Under the pieces are notes generated by a model. That model made no database searches and was not told the origin of the DNA. It worked only from the letters and a program-made list of their open reading frames with translations. A program made the translations under genes and the position numbers. From an uncultured Rhodospirillales bacterium (GTDB taxonomy: Bacteria; Pseudomonadota; Alphaproteobacteria; CAAGCB01; CAG-977): DNA of 64,000 bases. The DNA is taken from NCBI GenBank assembly GCA_902777205.1, contig CACYSU010000006.1, forward strand, positions 1 to 64,000, written 5' to 3'. Position 1 is the stretch's first letter, and every line of letters starts with the position of its first letter. Below, in pieces: positions 52,107-60,700 of the stretch.

Positions 52107-53021
52107 ATGCGCCGCAGTCAACAGATATTTTTCACCGCTTTTCTGGCCGTTTTGATGACGGCCGGCGCCGCGTCCGCCAAAAAGGCGGCGGAAAAACCGC
52201 AGCAGGTCGAATTGACATCGGAAGGCGGGCTGGAATGGGACGCCAACAAAAAAACGCTGACGGCGGAAAAAAAGGCGCTGGTCGTGCGCGGCGACACGGC
52301 CATGGGGGCGGACAAAATCACCGCGTATTACAAGGACGGCGAAAACGGCCGCGACGGCGAGGTTTATCAGGTCAGGGCGTTCGGCAACATCGTCATCACG
52401 ACGCCGAAACAATCCGTTTGGGCGGATTCCGCGGTGTATGAAATTGAAAAATCGGTAATCATTCTTAAAGGAAATCCGGTTAAGCTGGTCGCCGGTCGTG
52501 AACAGTTGACCGCCAGAGTGTTGGAGCTGTGGCAAAACGAGGATATGGCCGTCGCGCGCCGCAGCGTCATGGCGCAAAAGGATGCGCGCCGGTTGGAAGC
52601 CGATGTCGTCAAAGCTTATTTCGTCAAGCGTGACGGCAAGTCGCAGGTCGAACGGTTTGAAGCCGAAAACAACGTCGTCATCACCAATGACAAGGAAAAG
52701 GTGCAGGGCGATTCCGGCGTCTATCTGGTGGATCGGGAAACGGCCACGCTGCAGGGAAACGTCAAAATTTCCCAGGGCAACAACTTTATCGTCGGCGAAG
52801 TCGCCGATATAAATATGAAAACGGGCGTCAGCCGCTTGCAAATGCAGACGGAAAAGGGTAAATCTAAAAAGCAGGTGCGCGGCGTTTTCGTTCCCGACGG
52901 CAAACAAAAGCCGGTCAAGGCCGAAAAACGGCGGGCGCCGGACGCTTTAAAGGACAACAATGGTGACGGACGCAAAGAAAACAAAAAAATCCCCGACCCC
53001 GCAGCCGCAGGGGAACAATAA
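52107..53021 (+). CDS. lptA: LPS transport periplasmic bridge protein LptA
   Basis: 304 aa. The signal peptide ends near ASA at about 28. An OstA-type repeated beta structure covers about 35-245 ([28 protein letters not shown] opens it), with a basic C-terminal extension rich in Lys. It polymerises into the periplasmic LPS bridge. The last 62 nt are also the start of lptB in another frame. Confidence 0.88.
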   Translation: MRRSQQIFFTAFLAVLMTAGAASAKKAAEKPQQVELTSEGGLEWDANKKTLTAEKKALVVRGDTAMGADKITAYYKDGENGRDGEVYQVRAFGNIVITTPKQSVWADSAVYEIEKSVIILKGNPVKLVAGREQLTARVLELWQNEDMAVARRSVMAQKDARRLEADVVKAYFVKRDGKSQVERFEAENNVVITNDKEKVQGDSGVYLVDRETATLQGNVKISQGNNFIVGEVADINMKTGVSRLQMQTEKGKSKKQVRGVFVPDGKQKPVKAEKRRAPDALKDNNGDGRKENKKIPDPAAAGEQ

Positions 53022-53775
53022 CACCACGCCGCCGCGTCTGGCCGCTTCGACCGAAATGGGGCTGCGCGCCACCTGTCTGTCAAAGGCGTATAAAAAACGT
53101 CCCGTCCTGCGCAACGTGTCGTTCAAGGTTGACCGCGGCGAGGCTGTCGGTCTGCTGGGGCCCAACGGCGCGGGGAAAACGACCTCCTTTTACTGCATCA
53201 CCGGTTTGATTACGCCCGATTCCGGCACCGTGACCGTGGACGGCGTCGATGTCACCGCTTTGCCGATGTACCGCCGCGCCCGTTTGGGAATCGGCTATCT
53301 GCCGCAAGAGGCGTCCATTTTCCGCAGCCTGAACGTCGAAAACAACATCCGCGCGATTTTAGAGGTTGTCGAACCCCGTTGGGACCGGCGCGAAGAAATG
53401 CTGGAAGAGCTGCTGAACGAATTTTCCATCGCCCATTTACGCCGCGCGCCGGCTTTGGCGTTGTCGGGGGGCGAACGCCGCCGCGTCGAAATCGCGCGCG
53501 CTCTGGCGTCGTCGCCGTCGTTCATTTTGCTGGACGAACCGCTGGCGGGGATCGACCCCATATCCGTGGGCGAAATCAGGGATCTGGTGTCCCATTTGAA
53601 ACACCGCGGAATCGGCGTTTTGATCACCGACCACAACGTGCGCGAAACGCTGGACATCATCGACCGCGCCTATATTTTGCATGACGGCGTCGTTTTGATG
53701 GAAGGCAACCCGCAGGATGTCATTCACCACGAAGATGTCCGCCGCGTCTATCTGGGCGAAAAATTCGCGCTTTAA
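52960..53775 (+). CDS. lptB: LPS transport ATPase LptB
   Basis: 271 aa from ATG 52960, 4 bases after AAAGGA. About 32 extra N-terminal residues rich in Lys, Pro and Asn precede the ABC domain and are encoded within lptA; the next in-frame ATG has no Shine-Dalgarno. Walker [10 protein letters not shown], signature LSGGERRR, Walker [14 protein letters not shown] and the H-loop ITDHN are intact. It is the motor of the Lpt machine with LptF/LptG, which are not in this window. rpoN follows 21 bases later. Confidence 0.95.
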   Translation: MVTDAKKTKKSPTPQPQGNNNTTPPRLAASTEMGLRATCLSKAYKKRPVLRNVSFKVDRGEAVGLLGPNGAGKTTSFYCITGLITPDSGTVTVDGVDVTALPMYRRARLGIGYLPQEASIFRSLNVENNIRAILEVVEPRWDRREEMLEELLNEFSIAHLRRAPALALSGGERRRVEIARALASSPSFILLDEPLAGIDPISVGEIRDLVSHLKHRGIGVLITDHNVRETLDIIDRAYILHDGVVLMEGNPQDVIHHEDVRRVYLGEKFAL

Positions 53776-53796
53776 TCCGGCGCAAGGGGATGAACG

Positions 53797-55296
53797 ATGG
53801 CCATAACCCCCCGTTTGGATCTGCGGCAATCCCAAAATCTGGCGATGACGCCGCGGCTGCAGCAGGCGATCCGGCTGCTGCAGATGTCCGCACTGGAATT
53901 GGAAACGGCCGTCACCGAGGAATTGGAGCAAAACCCTTTTTTGGAACGCGAGGGGAAAACGGACGGCGGCGATGATGTTGCCGCCGCGCCGGACGATGAT
54001 TCCGGATACGGCGAGCTTCCGGCTTTGATGGATTCGACGGGGCAGGAAGAGGCGCCGCCCGACACGAACGACGTTCCGACCGAGGACAGTTTTTACGAAC
54101 AGGCGGACGCGCCGGCGGAAACGCCGGACGAACCGTTCGATTTTTCAATGGACGGATGGACGGGGGCGGGCGCCGCCGGTTATGACGGCGAAGTTTCGGC
54201 CGTCGATTTGTGCGCCGCTCCGCGGATGTCCCTGCACGATTGGCTGGCGTCGCAGATCAATATGGCTTTCCGCGATGAAAACGACCGGCGGGCGGCTTTT
54301 GTTTTGCTGGAACGGCTGGACGCGAACGGGTGGTTGGCCGACACGGCGCCGGACATCCTGCCGCCGGAAACGGCCGCGCGGATTCTGCCCGTGCTGCAGG
54401 GATTTTCCCCGACGGGGGTTTTCGCCCGCAATCTGGCCGAATGTCTGGCGATCCAGCTGCGGGAAAACGACCGGCTCGACCCCGCCATGGCGGCGATGCT
54501 GGAGCATTTGGATCTGGTCGCCGCCCGCGAATACAAAAAGCTGTCGAAACTGTGCGGCGTGGACGGGGACGACATCGCGGACATGGTCGCGGAGATCCGG
54601 CGGCTGAACCCGAAACCGGCCGGCGCGTACGACGCGGCAACGCCCGCCGCCGTGATTCCCGACGTGCTGGTGCGCCGCGGAAAGACGGGGGATTTCATCG
54701 TCGAACTGAACCAATCCGTTTTGCCGCGCGTGCTGATCAACCGCACTTACGCGGCGGAGGTGGCGCGGGCGGCCGGAAAGGACAAGGCGGCCAAAAAATT
54801 CCTGTCGCAGCATTTGTCCGCCGCGAACTGGCTGGTCAAAGCGTTGAATCAGCGCGCGGAAACGGTGTTGAAGGTCGCGTCCGAAATCGTCGAACGCCAG
54901 CGGGAGTTTTTTTTGAACGGCGAACGGGCGTTGAAACCCATGGTGCTGCGCGACGTGGCCGAGGCCGCCGGTCTGCACGAAAGCACGGTCAGCCGCGTGA
55001 CGGCGCAAAAGTATCTGGCGTGCGCGCGCGGCGTGTTTGAACTGAAATACTTTTTTTCGCAGGGGCTGGAAACGCGCGGCGGCGACGATCAGGTGTCGGC
55101 GCAGGCCGTCCGCGGCCGGATCAGAGAGCTGATCGACGCGGAAACGCCGCAAAACGTCCTGTCCGACGAAGATGTCGTCGCGCTGCTGAAACGCGAAAAC
55201 ATCGAAATCGCGCGGCGCACCGTCGCCAAATACCGCGAAGCCATGGGCATCCCGACATCCGCGCGGCGCAAACGCGACAAACGGCTGAAAGCTTGA
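53797..55296 (+). CDS. rpoN: RNA polymerase sigma-54 factor
   Basis: 499 aa. Region I is Gln/Leu-rich (LDLRQSQNLAMTPRLQQAIRLLQM), followed by an acidic region II (about 50-125), the core-binding domain, an HTH (DVAEAAGLHESTVSRVTAQKYL) and the RpoN box ARRTVAKYRE near 478. It directs transcription from -24/-12 promoters with enhancer-binding proteins. Its place between lptB and hpf/ptsN is the common proteobacterial order. Confidence 0.97.
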   Translation: MAITPRLDLRQSQNLAMTPRLQQAIRLLQMSALELETAVTEELEQNPFLEREGKTDGGDDVAAAPDDDSGYGELPALMDSTGQEEAPPDTNDVPTEDSFYEQADAPAETPDEPFDFSMDGWTGAGAAGYDGEVSAVDLCAAPRMSLHDWLASQINMAFRDENDRRAAFVLLERLDANGWLADTAPDILPPETAARILPVLQGFSPTGVFARNLAECLAIQLRENDRLDPAMAAMLEHLDLVAAREYKKLSKLCGVDGDDIADMVAEIRRLNPKPAGAYDAATPAAVIPDVLVRRGKTGDFIVELNQSVLPRVLINRTYAAEVARAAGKDKAAKKFLSQHLSAANWLVKALNQRAETVLKVASEIVERQREFFLNGERALKPMVLRDVAEAAGLHESTVSRVTAQKYLACARGVFELKYFFSQGLETRGGDDQVSAQAVRGRIRELIDAETPQNVLSDEDVVALLKRENIEIARRTVAKYREAMGIPTSARRKRDKRLKA

Positions 55297-55323
55297 ATTT
55301 TCCCGCCGGAGTGTAACATTTTC

Positions 55324-55352
55324 TTGACTTACGGCGCATAGGGTCGTACCTT
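55324..55352 (+). promoter_or_regulatory. Promoter of hpf
   Basis: TTGACT at 55324-55329 and TACCTT at 55347-55352 with a 17-bp spacer; a weak -10. A 115-bp gap separates rpoN from hpf, supporting a separate start here. Confidence 0.5.
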
Positions 55353-55411
55353 TTCGTTTCAGGCGGAAAATCCGCTAAGGTTTTTAACTTTTAACAAACG
55401 AGAACGGCACT

Positions 55412-55972
55412 ATGAAAATTGCTATTACAGGGAAACAGATCGACATCGGTACCAGTCTGCGCTCTTATGTCGAAGAACGCATCGAAAATACCGTCAAAAA
55501 GTATTTTGACACGCCTTTGAACGCTTCCGTCGCTTTTTCAAAAGAAGGCAACCTCATCAAAGCGGACATCTCCGCCCACCCGATGAGCAGCGTTTTGATT
55601 CAGGGTTCCTCCTCGAACGCCGACGCCTACGCCGCCTTTGACGCCGCCAACGACCGCATCGCCAAACAGCTGCAGCGTTACAAAAAACGCCTGACCGACC
55701 ACAAGGCGACCGCCGAAACGGTCAACTTCGCCGTGATCGAACCGGAAAAGGAAGCGGACGAAGATTCCCTGCCGCAGGATGAATCCGCGCCCGTCGTCGT
55801 CGCCGAAATGCAGTCCGAACTGCCGCTGTGCACGGTCAGCGGCGCCGTCATGCGCATGGATTTGGCCGATCTGCCCGCTTTGATGTTCAGAAACATCGCC
55901 CACGGCGGTTTGAACATGGTTTACCGCCGCGCCGACGGCAACATCGGTTGGGTCGATCCGCAGGCGAACTGA
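55412..55972 (+). CDS. hpf: Ribosome hibernation promoting factor, long form
   Basis: 186 aa. The N-terminal S30AE/HPF domain (about 1-100) starts with IAITGKQIDIGTSLRSYVEERI. A C-terminal dimerisation domain (about 130-186) includes LADLPALMFRNIAHGGLNMVYRRADG. Long HPF dimerises 70S ribosomes into inactive 100S particles. It precedes ptsN by 7 bases. Confidence 0.94.
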   Translation: MKIAITGKQIDIGTSLRSYVEERIENTVKKYFDTPLNASVAFSKEGNLIKADISAHPMSSVLIQGSSSNADAYAAFDAANDRIAKQLQRYKKRLTDHKATAETVNFAVIEPEKEADEDSLPQDESAPVVVAEMQSELPLCTVSGAVMRMDLADLPALMFRNIAHGGLNMVYRRADGNIGWVDPQAN

Positions 55973-55979
55973 GGCTGAC

Positions 55980-56435
55980 GTGCTGATTTCGGATTTGTTG
56001 ACGCCGCAGACGATCATTCCCGATCTGAAAGCGACAAGCAAAAAGCAGGCGTTGCAGGAAATGGCGTCTTTCGCGGCTGAACAGCTGGGGTTGGAAGACC
56101 GCGTCATTCTGGACGTTTTGCTGGAACGCGAACGTTTGGGATCGACGGGCGTCGGCCACGGCGTCGCCATTCCGCACGGCAAAATGACGGATTTGGACAA
56201 GCTGTATGTCCAATTCGCCCGCCTGTCGTCGCCGGTCGATTTTGATTCGCCGGACGGACGCCCCGTGGATTTGATGCTTTTGCTGCTGACGCCGGAAAAC
56301 GCGGGCGGGGATCATTTGACCGCCTTGGCCAAGGCGTCGCGGTTGTTGCGCGATGAAAAGGTTTGCACCATGCTGCGCGGCAGCGATAACGCCGAAGCGA
56401 TCTATTCCGCGATCATGGAAAGCGAACAGGTCTGA
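55980..56435 (+). CDS. ptsN: Nitrogen-regulatory PTS EIIA protein
   Basis: 151 aa, GTG start at 55980 (GTG CTG ATT). An EIIA(Ntr) domain with the phosphorylated His in the STGVGHGVAIPHGK region. It works with PtsP/PtsO to link nitrogen and potassium status to metabolism. Its position downstream of rpoN and hpf is conserved in proteobacteria. A terminator follows. Confidence 0.93.
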   Translation: MLISDLLTPQTIIPDLKATSKKQALQEMASFAAEQLGLEDRVILDVLLERERLGSTGVGHGVAIPHGKMTDLDKLYVQFARLSSPVDFDSPDGRPVDLMLLLLTPENAGGDHLTALAKASRLLRDEKVCTMLRGSDNAEAIYSAIMESEQV

Positions 56436-56457
56436 AAACGTTTTTTATTTCAAGGGC

Positions 56458-56496
56458 AAAACCGATGGCGTTTTTCGCTGTCGGTTTTGTTTTTTT
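56458..56496 (+). terminator. Terminator of hpf-ptsN
   Basis: Stem AAAACCGA (56458-56465) / TCGGTTTT (56481-56488) with an inner pairing, then GTTTTTTT. Confidence 0.8.
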
Positions 56497-56548
56497 ATGC
56501 CCGTTTTCCGCAATCGGACGGATTTTGAAAAAAATGCAAAATAAAGTG

Positions 56549-56577
56549 TTGACATTTGCGCCGGATTGGGGAATATT
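56549..56577 (+). promoter_or_regulatory. Promoter of tRNA-Ala
   Basis: Perfect -35 TTGACA at 56549-56554, 17-bp spacer, AATATT at 56572-56577. Confidence 0.75.
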
Positions 56578-56589
56578 ACAAACCGTCGT

Positions 56590-56665
56590 GGGGGTGTAGC
56601 TCAGCTGGGAGAGCGACGCGTTCGCAATGCGTAGGTCAGGAGTTCGATCCTCCTCATCTCCACCA
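56590..56665 (+). tRNA. tRNA-Ala(CGC)
   Basis: 76 nt. Acceptor GGGGGTG/CATCTCC (with G-T pairs), anticodon loop TTCGCAA (anticodon CGC, reads GCG) and encoded CCA. GCG is a frequent codon here, so a dedicated isoacceptor is sensible. Confidence 0.95.
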
Positions 56666-56666
56666 T

Positions 56667-56702
56667 AAGAAAGCCGCAGGTGAAAATCTGCGGCTTTCTT
56701 AT
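56667..56702 (+). terminator. Terminator of tRNA-Ala
   Basis: 13-bp perfect stem AAGAAAGCCGCAG (56667-56679) / CTGCGGCTTTCTT (56688-56700) directly after the CCA end. Confidence 0.85.
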
Positions 56703-56715
56703 ATGCGGGGAAACA

Positions 56716-57600
56716 ATGCACGATATTTGGAATCCGTGGCACGGCTGCGTGAAAAAAAGCGAAGGCTGCGCCCACTGCTATATGTATTTTCTGGATGCCA
56801 AGCGCGGAATGGACGGATCGCGCGTGTTCAAAGTGCAAAACAATTTCGACTATCCGCTGGCCAAGGACAGATCCGGAAACTATAAAATCAAAAGCGGCGA
56901 ACATATCCGCGTGTGCATGACCTCCGATTTCTTTTTGCCGCAGGCGGACGAATGGCGCGCCGACGCGTGGCGCGTCATCAAACAACGGCCGGATGTCGTG
57001 TTCTTTTTGCTGACCAAGCGTCCCGAACGCGCGGCGGATTGTCTGCCGCCGGATTGGGGTGACGGCTGGGAAAACGTGTTTTTCAACGTGACGTGCGAAA
57101 ATCAGGCGCGCGCGGACGAACGGATACCGGTTTTGTTCGACTTGCCGTTCAAGCACAAGGGGATTATGGCCGCGCCGTTCATCGGGGCGGTTTCGATCGC
57201 GCGGTATCTGCCCGCGGGACAGATCGAACAAGTGCTGGCGGGCGGTGAAAATTACGACGGGGCGCGGCCGCTGCGCTATGAATGGGTGAAAAGCCTGCGC
57301 GACGAATGCGCGGCGGCGAACGTGACGTTCTGCTTTGTCGAAACGGGGACGAACTTTGTCAAGGACGGCAAGACCTACCATATGCCGGACAAGGCGTTGC
57401 AAAGCCGGATGGCGTTCAAATCCGGATTGGGGTTCAAGGGCAAACCGATTGATTTCAAACTGATGTTTCCGCAGCCGTCGCTGTTCGCGGCGGCGGAGCG
57501 TTACAAACCGTTTTTCGGAAAACAGTGCGCGGAATGCGGGCGGCGGATATGCTGCAACGGGTGTTCGCGGTGCGGCGCGTGCGGCGGCGAAAAGGCTTAA
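56716..57600 (+). CDS. DUF5131 (phage Gp37/Gp68-like), radical-SAM-like protein
   Basis: 294 aa from ATG 56716. The opening MHDIWNPWHGCVKKSEGCAHCYM holds three Cys in the Fe-S arrangement of this family, related to radical SAM enzymes, and FVETGTNF appears late. Unusually, the C-terminus (about 274-291) adds a cysteine-dense tail, CAECGRRICCNGC followed by SRCGACGG, which could bind further metal. Family members occur in phages and mobile elements, but the substrate is unknown. It starts 14 bases after the tRNA-Ala terminator. Its stop overlaps the flaF stop. Confidence 0.8.
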   Translation: MHDIWNPWHGCVKKSEGCAHCYMYFLDAKRGMDGSRVFKVQNNFDYPLAKDRSGNYKIKSGEHIRVCMTSDFFLPQADEWRADAWRVIKQRPDVVFFLLTKRPERAADCLPPDWGDGWENVFFNVTCENQARADERIPVLFDLPFKHKGIMAAPFIGAVSIARYLPAGQIEQVLAGGENYDGARPLRYEWVKSLRDECAAANVTFCFVETGTNFVKDGKTYHMPDKALQSRMAFKSGLGFKGKPIDFKLMFPQPSLFAAAERYKPFFGKQCAECGRRICCNGCSRCGACGGEKA

Positions 57601-58001
57601 CCCTGCGCGGGGGCGGCGGATTCGGCCTGTTGGGCGCGGCGCAGGCTCTGTTCGTTCAAACCGCGGGCGATGTTCATGTTGATGTTGATCAGGATGTCCA
57701 GCGATTTGGCTTCGGGTTTGGCCATGACGGCAAACGTGTGTTTGAAAATGAAATGCGCCAGATTAAAGATGTTCTGCTTGATTTCAACGGGCAGGGGGTT
57801 GGATTCCTCGGTCGCGCCGGTCACCAAAATCGTCCACAGCTTCCGGTTCAAATCCAATGCTTCGTTCAATTCGGCGACGGGGACGGGCCAGCGTTCCTTG
57901 ATGCCGTTCAGGCGCGACGCCGTGCGGATCAGCGCGCGGGCTTCCAATTCGTTTTGCGGCATGGCGGAGGATTCGGTGGTCATATACGGGTTGGTGTTCA
58001 T
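57597..58001 (-). CDS. flaF: Flagellin biosynthesis regulator FlaF
   Basis: 134 aa. The segments ALIRTASRLNGI, LNEALDLNRKLWTIL and LPVEIKQNIFNLAHFIFKHTF, and the C-terminal LININMNIARGL, are diagnostic of FlaF, an alphaproteobacterial protein needed for flagellin translation or secretion. Its usual partners (flagellins, flbT) are not adjacent here, so it is an orphan in this window. GGAG lies about 9 bases before the ATG. Confidence 0.88.
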   Translation of the reverse strand: MNTNPYMTTESSAMPQNELEARALIRTASRLNGIKERWPVPVAELNEALDLNRKLWTILVTGATEESNPLPVEIKQNIFNLAHFIFKHTFAVMAKPEAKSLDILININMNIARGLNEQSLRRAQQAESAAPAQG

Positions 58002-58143
58002 GGGGCGCTCCTTGGGAAAAAACAGAATCAGGATAACCTAAAGTGTGTTAAAAATCAAAAAACTTTGCTAGATTATAGAAATGAAAAGATTAAGGATGCG
58101 TTGAACCCGACGACGCGTTTTTCATAAAACAAGGATGAAGCAC

Positions 58144-59091
58144 ATGAAAAAAACACGGATTTTTCTGACGATTCTGGCCGCCGCCCTTTTCGCCGCGCAA
58201 ACCGCCGCCGCCGCGCCCGCCGCCAAAAAGCGCAGCCCGTATCCGGTTGACGATTGCGGCGCCAGCAACAACGGGCAGGATTTCCGCATCGCCGGTTTCA
58301 AGGATTACCCGCCGTTTTCGTGGGCGGAGCTGGATCAAACCTTTTTGCGGGACACCGGCGGCGAACGCTACGCCTATCACGGATTCGTCCTCGACCCGCT
58401 GAAACAGGCGCTGAAAGACATCAATGTCATTCATGTCAAGGAATTGGCGTTCGACACGTTCAACGACGCGCAGCGCAGCGTTTTGCACGGCAAGGTCGAT
58501 CTGTTGTTTTCCAGTTATTACGTGGACGAAGGCAAATCGGGGCAGGATTACATCTATCCCGCCTATTTCGGCAACCCGTTCATCGCCGTTTCCAGAAAAA
58601 CGAAACCGGTTGACGTTCAGGACATTTCCGAATTGAAAGGGCTGAAAGGCGTCGTCCGGCGCGAAGAGGAGGTCGAACCGCTGATTCGCGGATTGCTGCC
58701 GACGGATACGAAACTGGTCGTCGTGGACGGGCCGCAGGACGCGTTTAAAATGCTGTTGTCCGGCGACGCCGATTTCATGATCACCAGCCCTTACGCCGCC
58801 GACGCGGAGGCAAAGCGTTTTCAGGTCAAGGACAAACTGCATTTCGGCAAAAAGGTGTTGCGCCACATCAAATACTTTATGGCGTTTTCCAAAATGTCGC
58901 CGTGCCGTCCGTACAAAGGCGTGTTCGCGCAAAAATTCAACGAACGCTTTAAAAACAAAGAGGAAGTGGAAAAGCTGATCCACAAATACATCGACATCTG
59001 GGTGGAACGCCACGCCGGCGAACCGCCGTTGGAATACACGCCGGCCGCGGACGGGCAAGCGGGCGGACAAGGACAGACGGGCGGGCAATAA
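58144..59091 (+). CDS. Periplasmic solute-binding protein, family 3
   Basis: 315 aa from ATG 58144 after AAGGATG; ATG 58135 is possible. The signal peptide is cleaved near AAAAPA. The fold of amino-acid-type SBP_bac_3 proteins is visible in FRIAGFKDYPPFSW, LHGKVDLLFSSYYV and LLSGDADFMITSPYAA. Two cysteines are present in the mature part (Cys38 region and SPCRPY). The end is a Gly/Gln-rich tail. No ABC permease or ATPase genes are nearby, so it is either an orphan binding protein or a sensor. Ligand unknown. Confidence 0.8.
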   Translation: MKKTRIFLTILAAALFAAQTAAAAPAAKKRSPYPVDDCGASNNGQDFRIAGFKDYPPFSWAELDQTFLRDTGGERYAYHGFVLDPLKQALKDINVIHVKELAFDTFNDAQRSVLHGKVDLLFSSYYVDEGKSGQDYIYPAYFGNPFIAVSRKTKPVDVQDISELKGLKGVVRREEEVEPLIRGLLPTDTKLVVVDGPQDAFKMLLSGDADFMITSPYAADAEAKRFQVKDKLHFGKKVLRHIKYFMAFSKMSPCRPYKGVFAQKFNERFKNKEEVEKLIHKYIDIWVERHAGEPPLEYTPAADGQAGGQGQTGGQ

Positions 59092-59106
59092 AACGCGCCG
59101 CGTGAC

Positions 59107-59150
59107 AAAAAAAAGCCCCTTGGCCGGCGACGGTCAAGGGGTTGTCTTTT
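59107..59150. terminator. Bidirectional terminator between the SBP and add genes
   Basis: CCCCTTG / CAAGGGG stem with inner GCC/GGT pairing. It is flanked by an A tract on the left (T tract for the minus strand) and GTTGTCTTTT on the right. Confidence 0.75.
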
Positions 59151-59162
59151 GCGTTCAACGAA

Positions 59163-60434
59163 TCAGCGGTTGTGCGCCTGTTTGGCAAACAGAGCCATAC
59201 GGGACGCGCGCATCGCGTTCATCGTTTTGGCGCGCCGCTGCTGGATTTCCATTTTCTTGGCGACCTTTTCGCCTTCGGCGACGCGGGTTTCCAAACGCTG
59301 TTTCAGGTACGGATTTTTCGCGTTGTCGGCCAGCTCTTTCATTTCCTTGCGGTCGTCGGCCGTCATGGTTTTATAGACGTTTTCCTTGATCTGCTTGCGC
59401 GTTTTCACGTCGGCGAACGAATTTTCAACCGCGCACAGCGTGATATCCAGCATTTCGGCCTTGGAAAATCCGAATTCCTTCGCGCTGATGCGGTGTTCCT
59501 TGCCCGTGCGGGTGCCGAAAATGCCGCCGTCGTCGGGGTTGATGGAAATGCGCACGCCCGCGTCGTACAGCTTGCGCGCCGGATGGTTCGCCAGATCGCC
59601 TTTCAAATCCGTGACCAGAATGCGGTTGGATGTCGGGCAGACCTCAACCATGATGTTCTTTTCCGCCAATTCCTTGACCAAAGCGGGGTCTTGCGGCGCG
59701 GAAACGCCGTGGCCGATGCGGGACGCGCCCAGATTGACGGCGTCGCGGATGCTTTCGGGGCCGCGGATCTCGCCGGCGTGGACGGCCAGTTTCAATCCGG
59801 CGGATTTGGCGATCGACAAAGCTTCGGCGAAATCCTTGAATTCACCGGCGCGTTCGTTGCCCGCGATGCCGAATCCCGTCACCAGCGGATGCGGATTGTC
59901 GCGCACGAATTTGGCAACCTCCGTTACGTTTTCGGCGCCCAGATTGCGCACGCCCGTCGCGACGAAACGGGTTTCCAGTCCGGTTTCCTCTTTGACCTCG
60001 TCAACGGCGCGGGTCATCGCGTCCAGCATGGCGTGATAGCGCGGGGCGGACAGCTCGGCCTTGCCCGTTTCGGGGTTGACTTCGGTCGCCATGTGCATGG
60101 GGGAAACGATCAGTTCCGCGTAAACGCCGCCCTCGGCCGCGTTTTTGGACAGGTAATCCTTTGTCACGTCGTAATAATCCTGCGGCGTGCGCATCAAATC
60201 GGCGACGGTGTCGTAAGTGTTGATGAAAGCCCAGAAATCGCTTTCGTCATAAGCGTACCGCCCGTTCGGGAAATCGCTTTTGTTGTATTCGCCGTCCTTC
60301 ATCACGAAATTTTCGGGCAGCTTGACATGATGGCGCTGCGCCAGTTTTTCCGCCATTTCCGGCGTGACGGTTCCTTCGATATGTTCGTGCAGGGTCGCCT
60401 TGGGCAGATCCGCCGTATTGAATTCCTGTGTCAT
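59163..60434 (-). CDS. add: Adenosine deaminase family protein
   Basis: 423 aa. Zinc ligands and catalytic residues are in LHEHIEGT, KLAVHAGE, SRIGHG and SINPDDGG. It deaminates adenosine (or adenine) to inosine (hypoxanthine). A charged helical extension of about 50 residues (about 370-423) goes beyond the usual 330-350 aa core. An AT-rich upstream region has a TATAAT-like -10 on the minus strand near 60470. It joins guanine deaminase and adenosine kinase in purine salvage. Confidence 0.9.
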   Translation of the reverse strand: MTQEFNTADLPKATLHEHIEGTVTPEMAEKLAQRHHVKLPENFVMKDGEYNKSDFPNGRYAYDESDFWAFINTYDTVADLMRTPQDYYDVTKDYLSKNAAEGGVYAELIVSPMHMATEVNPETGKAELSAPRYHAMLDAMTRAVDEVKEETGLETRFVATGVRNLGAENVTEVAKFVRDNPHPLVTGFGIAGNERAGEFKDFAEALSIAKSAGLKLAVHAGEIRGPESIRDAVNLGASRIGHGVSAPQDPALVKELAEKNIMVEVCPTSNRILVTDLKGDLANHPARKLYDAGVRISINPDDGGIFGTRTGKEHRISAKEFGFSKAEMLDITLCAVENSFADVKTRKQIKENVYKTMTADDRKEMKELADNAKNPYLKQRLETRVAEGEKVAKKMEIQQRRAKTMNAMRASRMALFAKQAHNR

Positions 60435-60700
60435 TTTCCACCTTCCGGAGCCTTTAACGACTCTCTAATTATAGTTACACTTATAATCTTCTTAATCCGG
60501 TAGAATACCCTGTTCCTTTGCGGTTGTCAACAATTTGTCCAGTTTGTCCACAACTTTTTTTTCAAAGGCTTTGTCCGCGCCGGATTTTGCGAAAACGCCG
60601 CGCGGTTTTTTCTGAAAAACTGTTTTCCAAAGTCTGCTTGCGATTTCAAACGCGCCCCTGTAATATAAAGCCGTTGTTTTTTTTATGCGGAGTGGGGGAT
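60435..60700. other. Intergenic region between add and the lipoprotein gene
   Basis: 266 bp. On the minus side it contains the AT-rich add promoter (about 60460-60500). On the plus side it has a possible TTGCGA/TAATAT pair around 60638-60667. A short direct repeat TTTGTCCA occurs at about 60534 and 60543. Nothing else is recognised. Confidence 0.5.

Noticed and set aside
56549-57600. Prophage remnant at tRNA-Ala because DUF5131 resembles a phage protein
   Set aside because: No other phage genes, no duplicated tRNA end and native-looking composition. Kept only as a note in the finding.
60534-60552. TTTGTCCA repeats near 60540 as possible DnaA boxes
   Set aside because: They do not match TTATNCACA and are too few to support a function.
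60518-60700. N-terminal extension of the Pro/Glu-rich lipoprotein back to 60518
   Set aside because: ATG 60701 has a Shine-Dalgarno and begins a proper lipoprotein signal. The upstream part would bury the lipobox about 80 residues inside.
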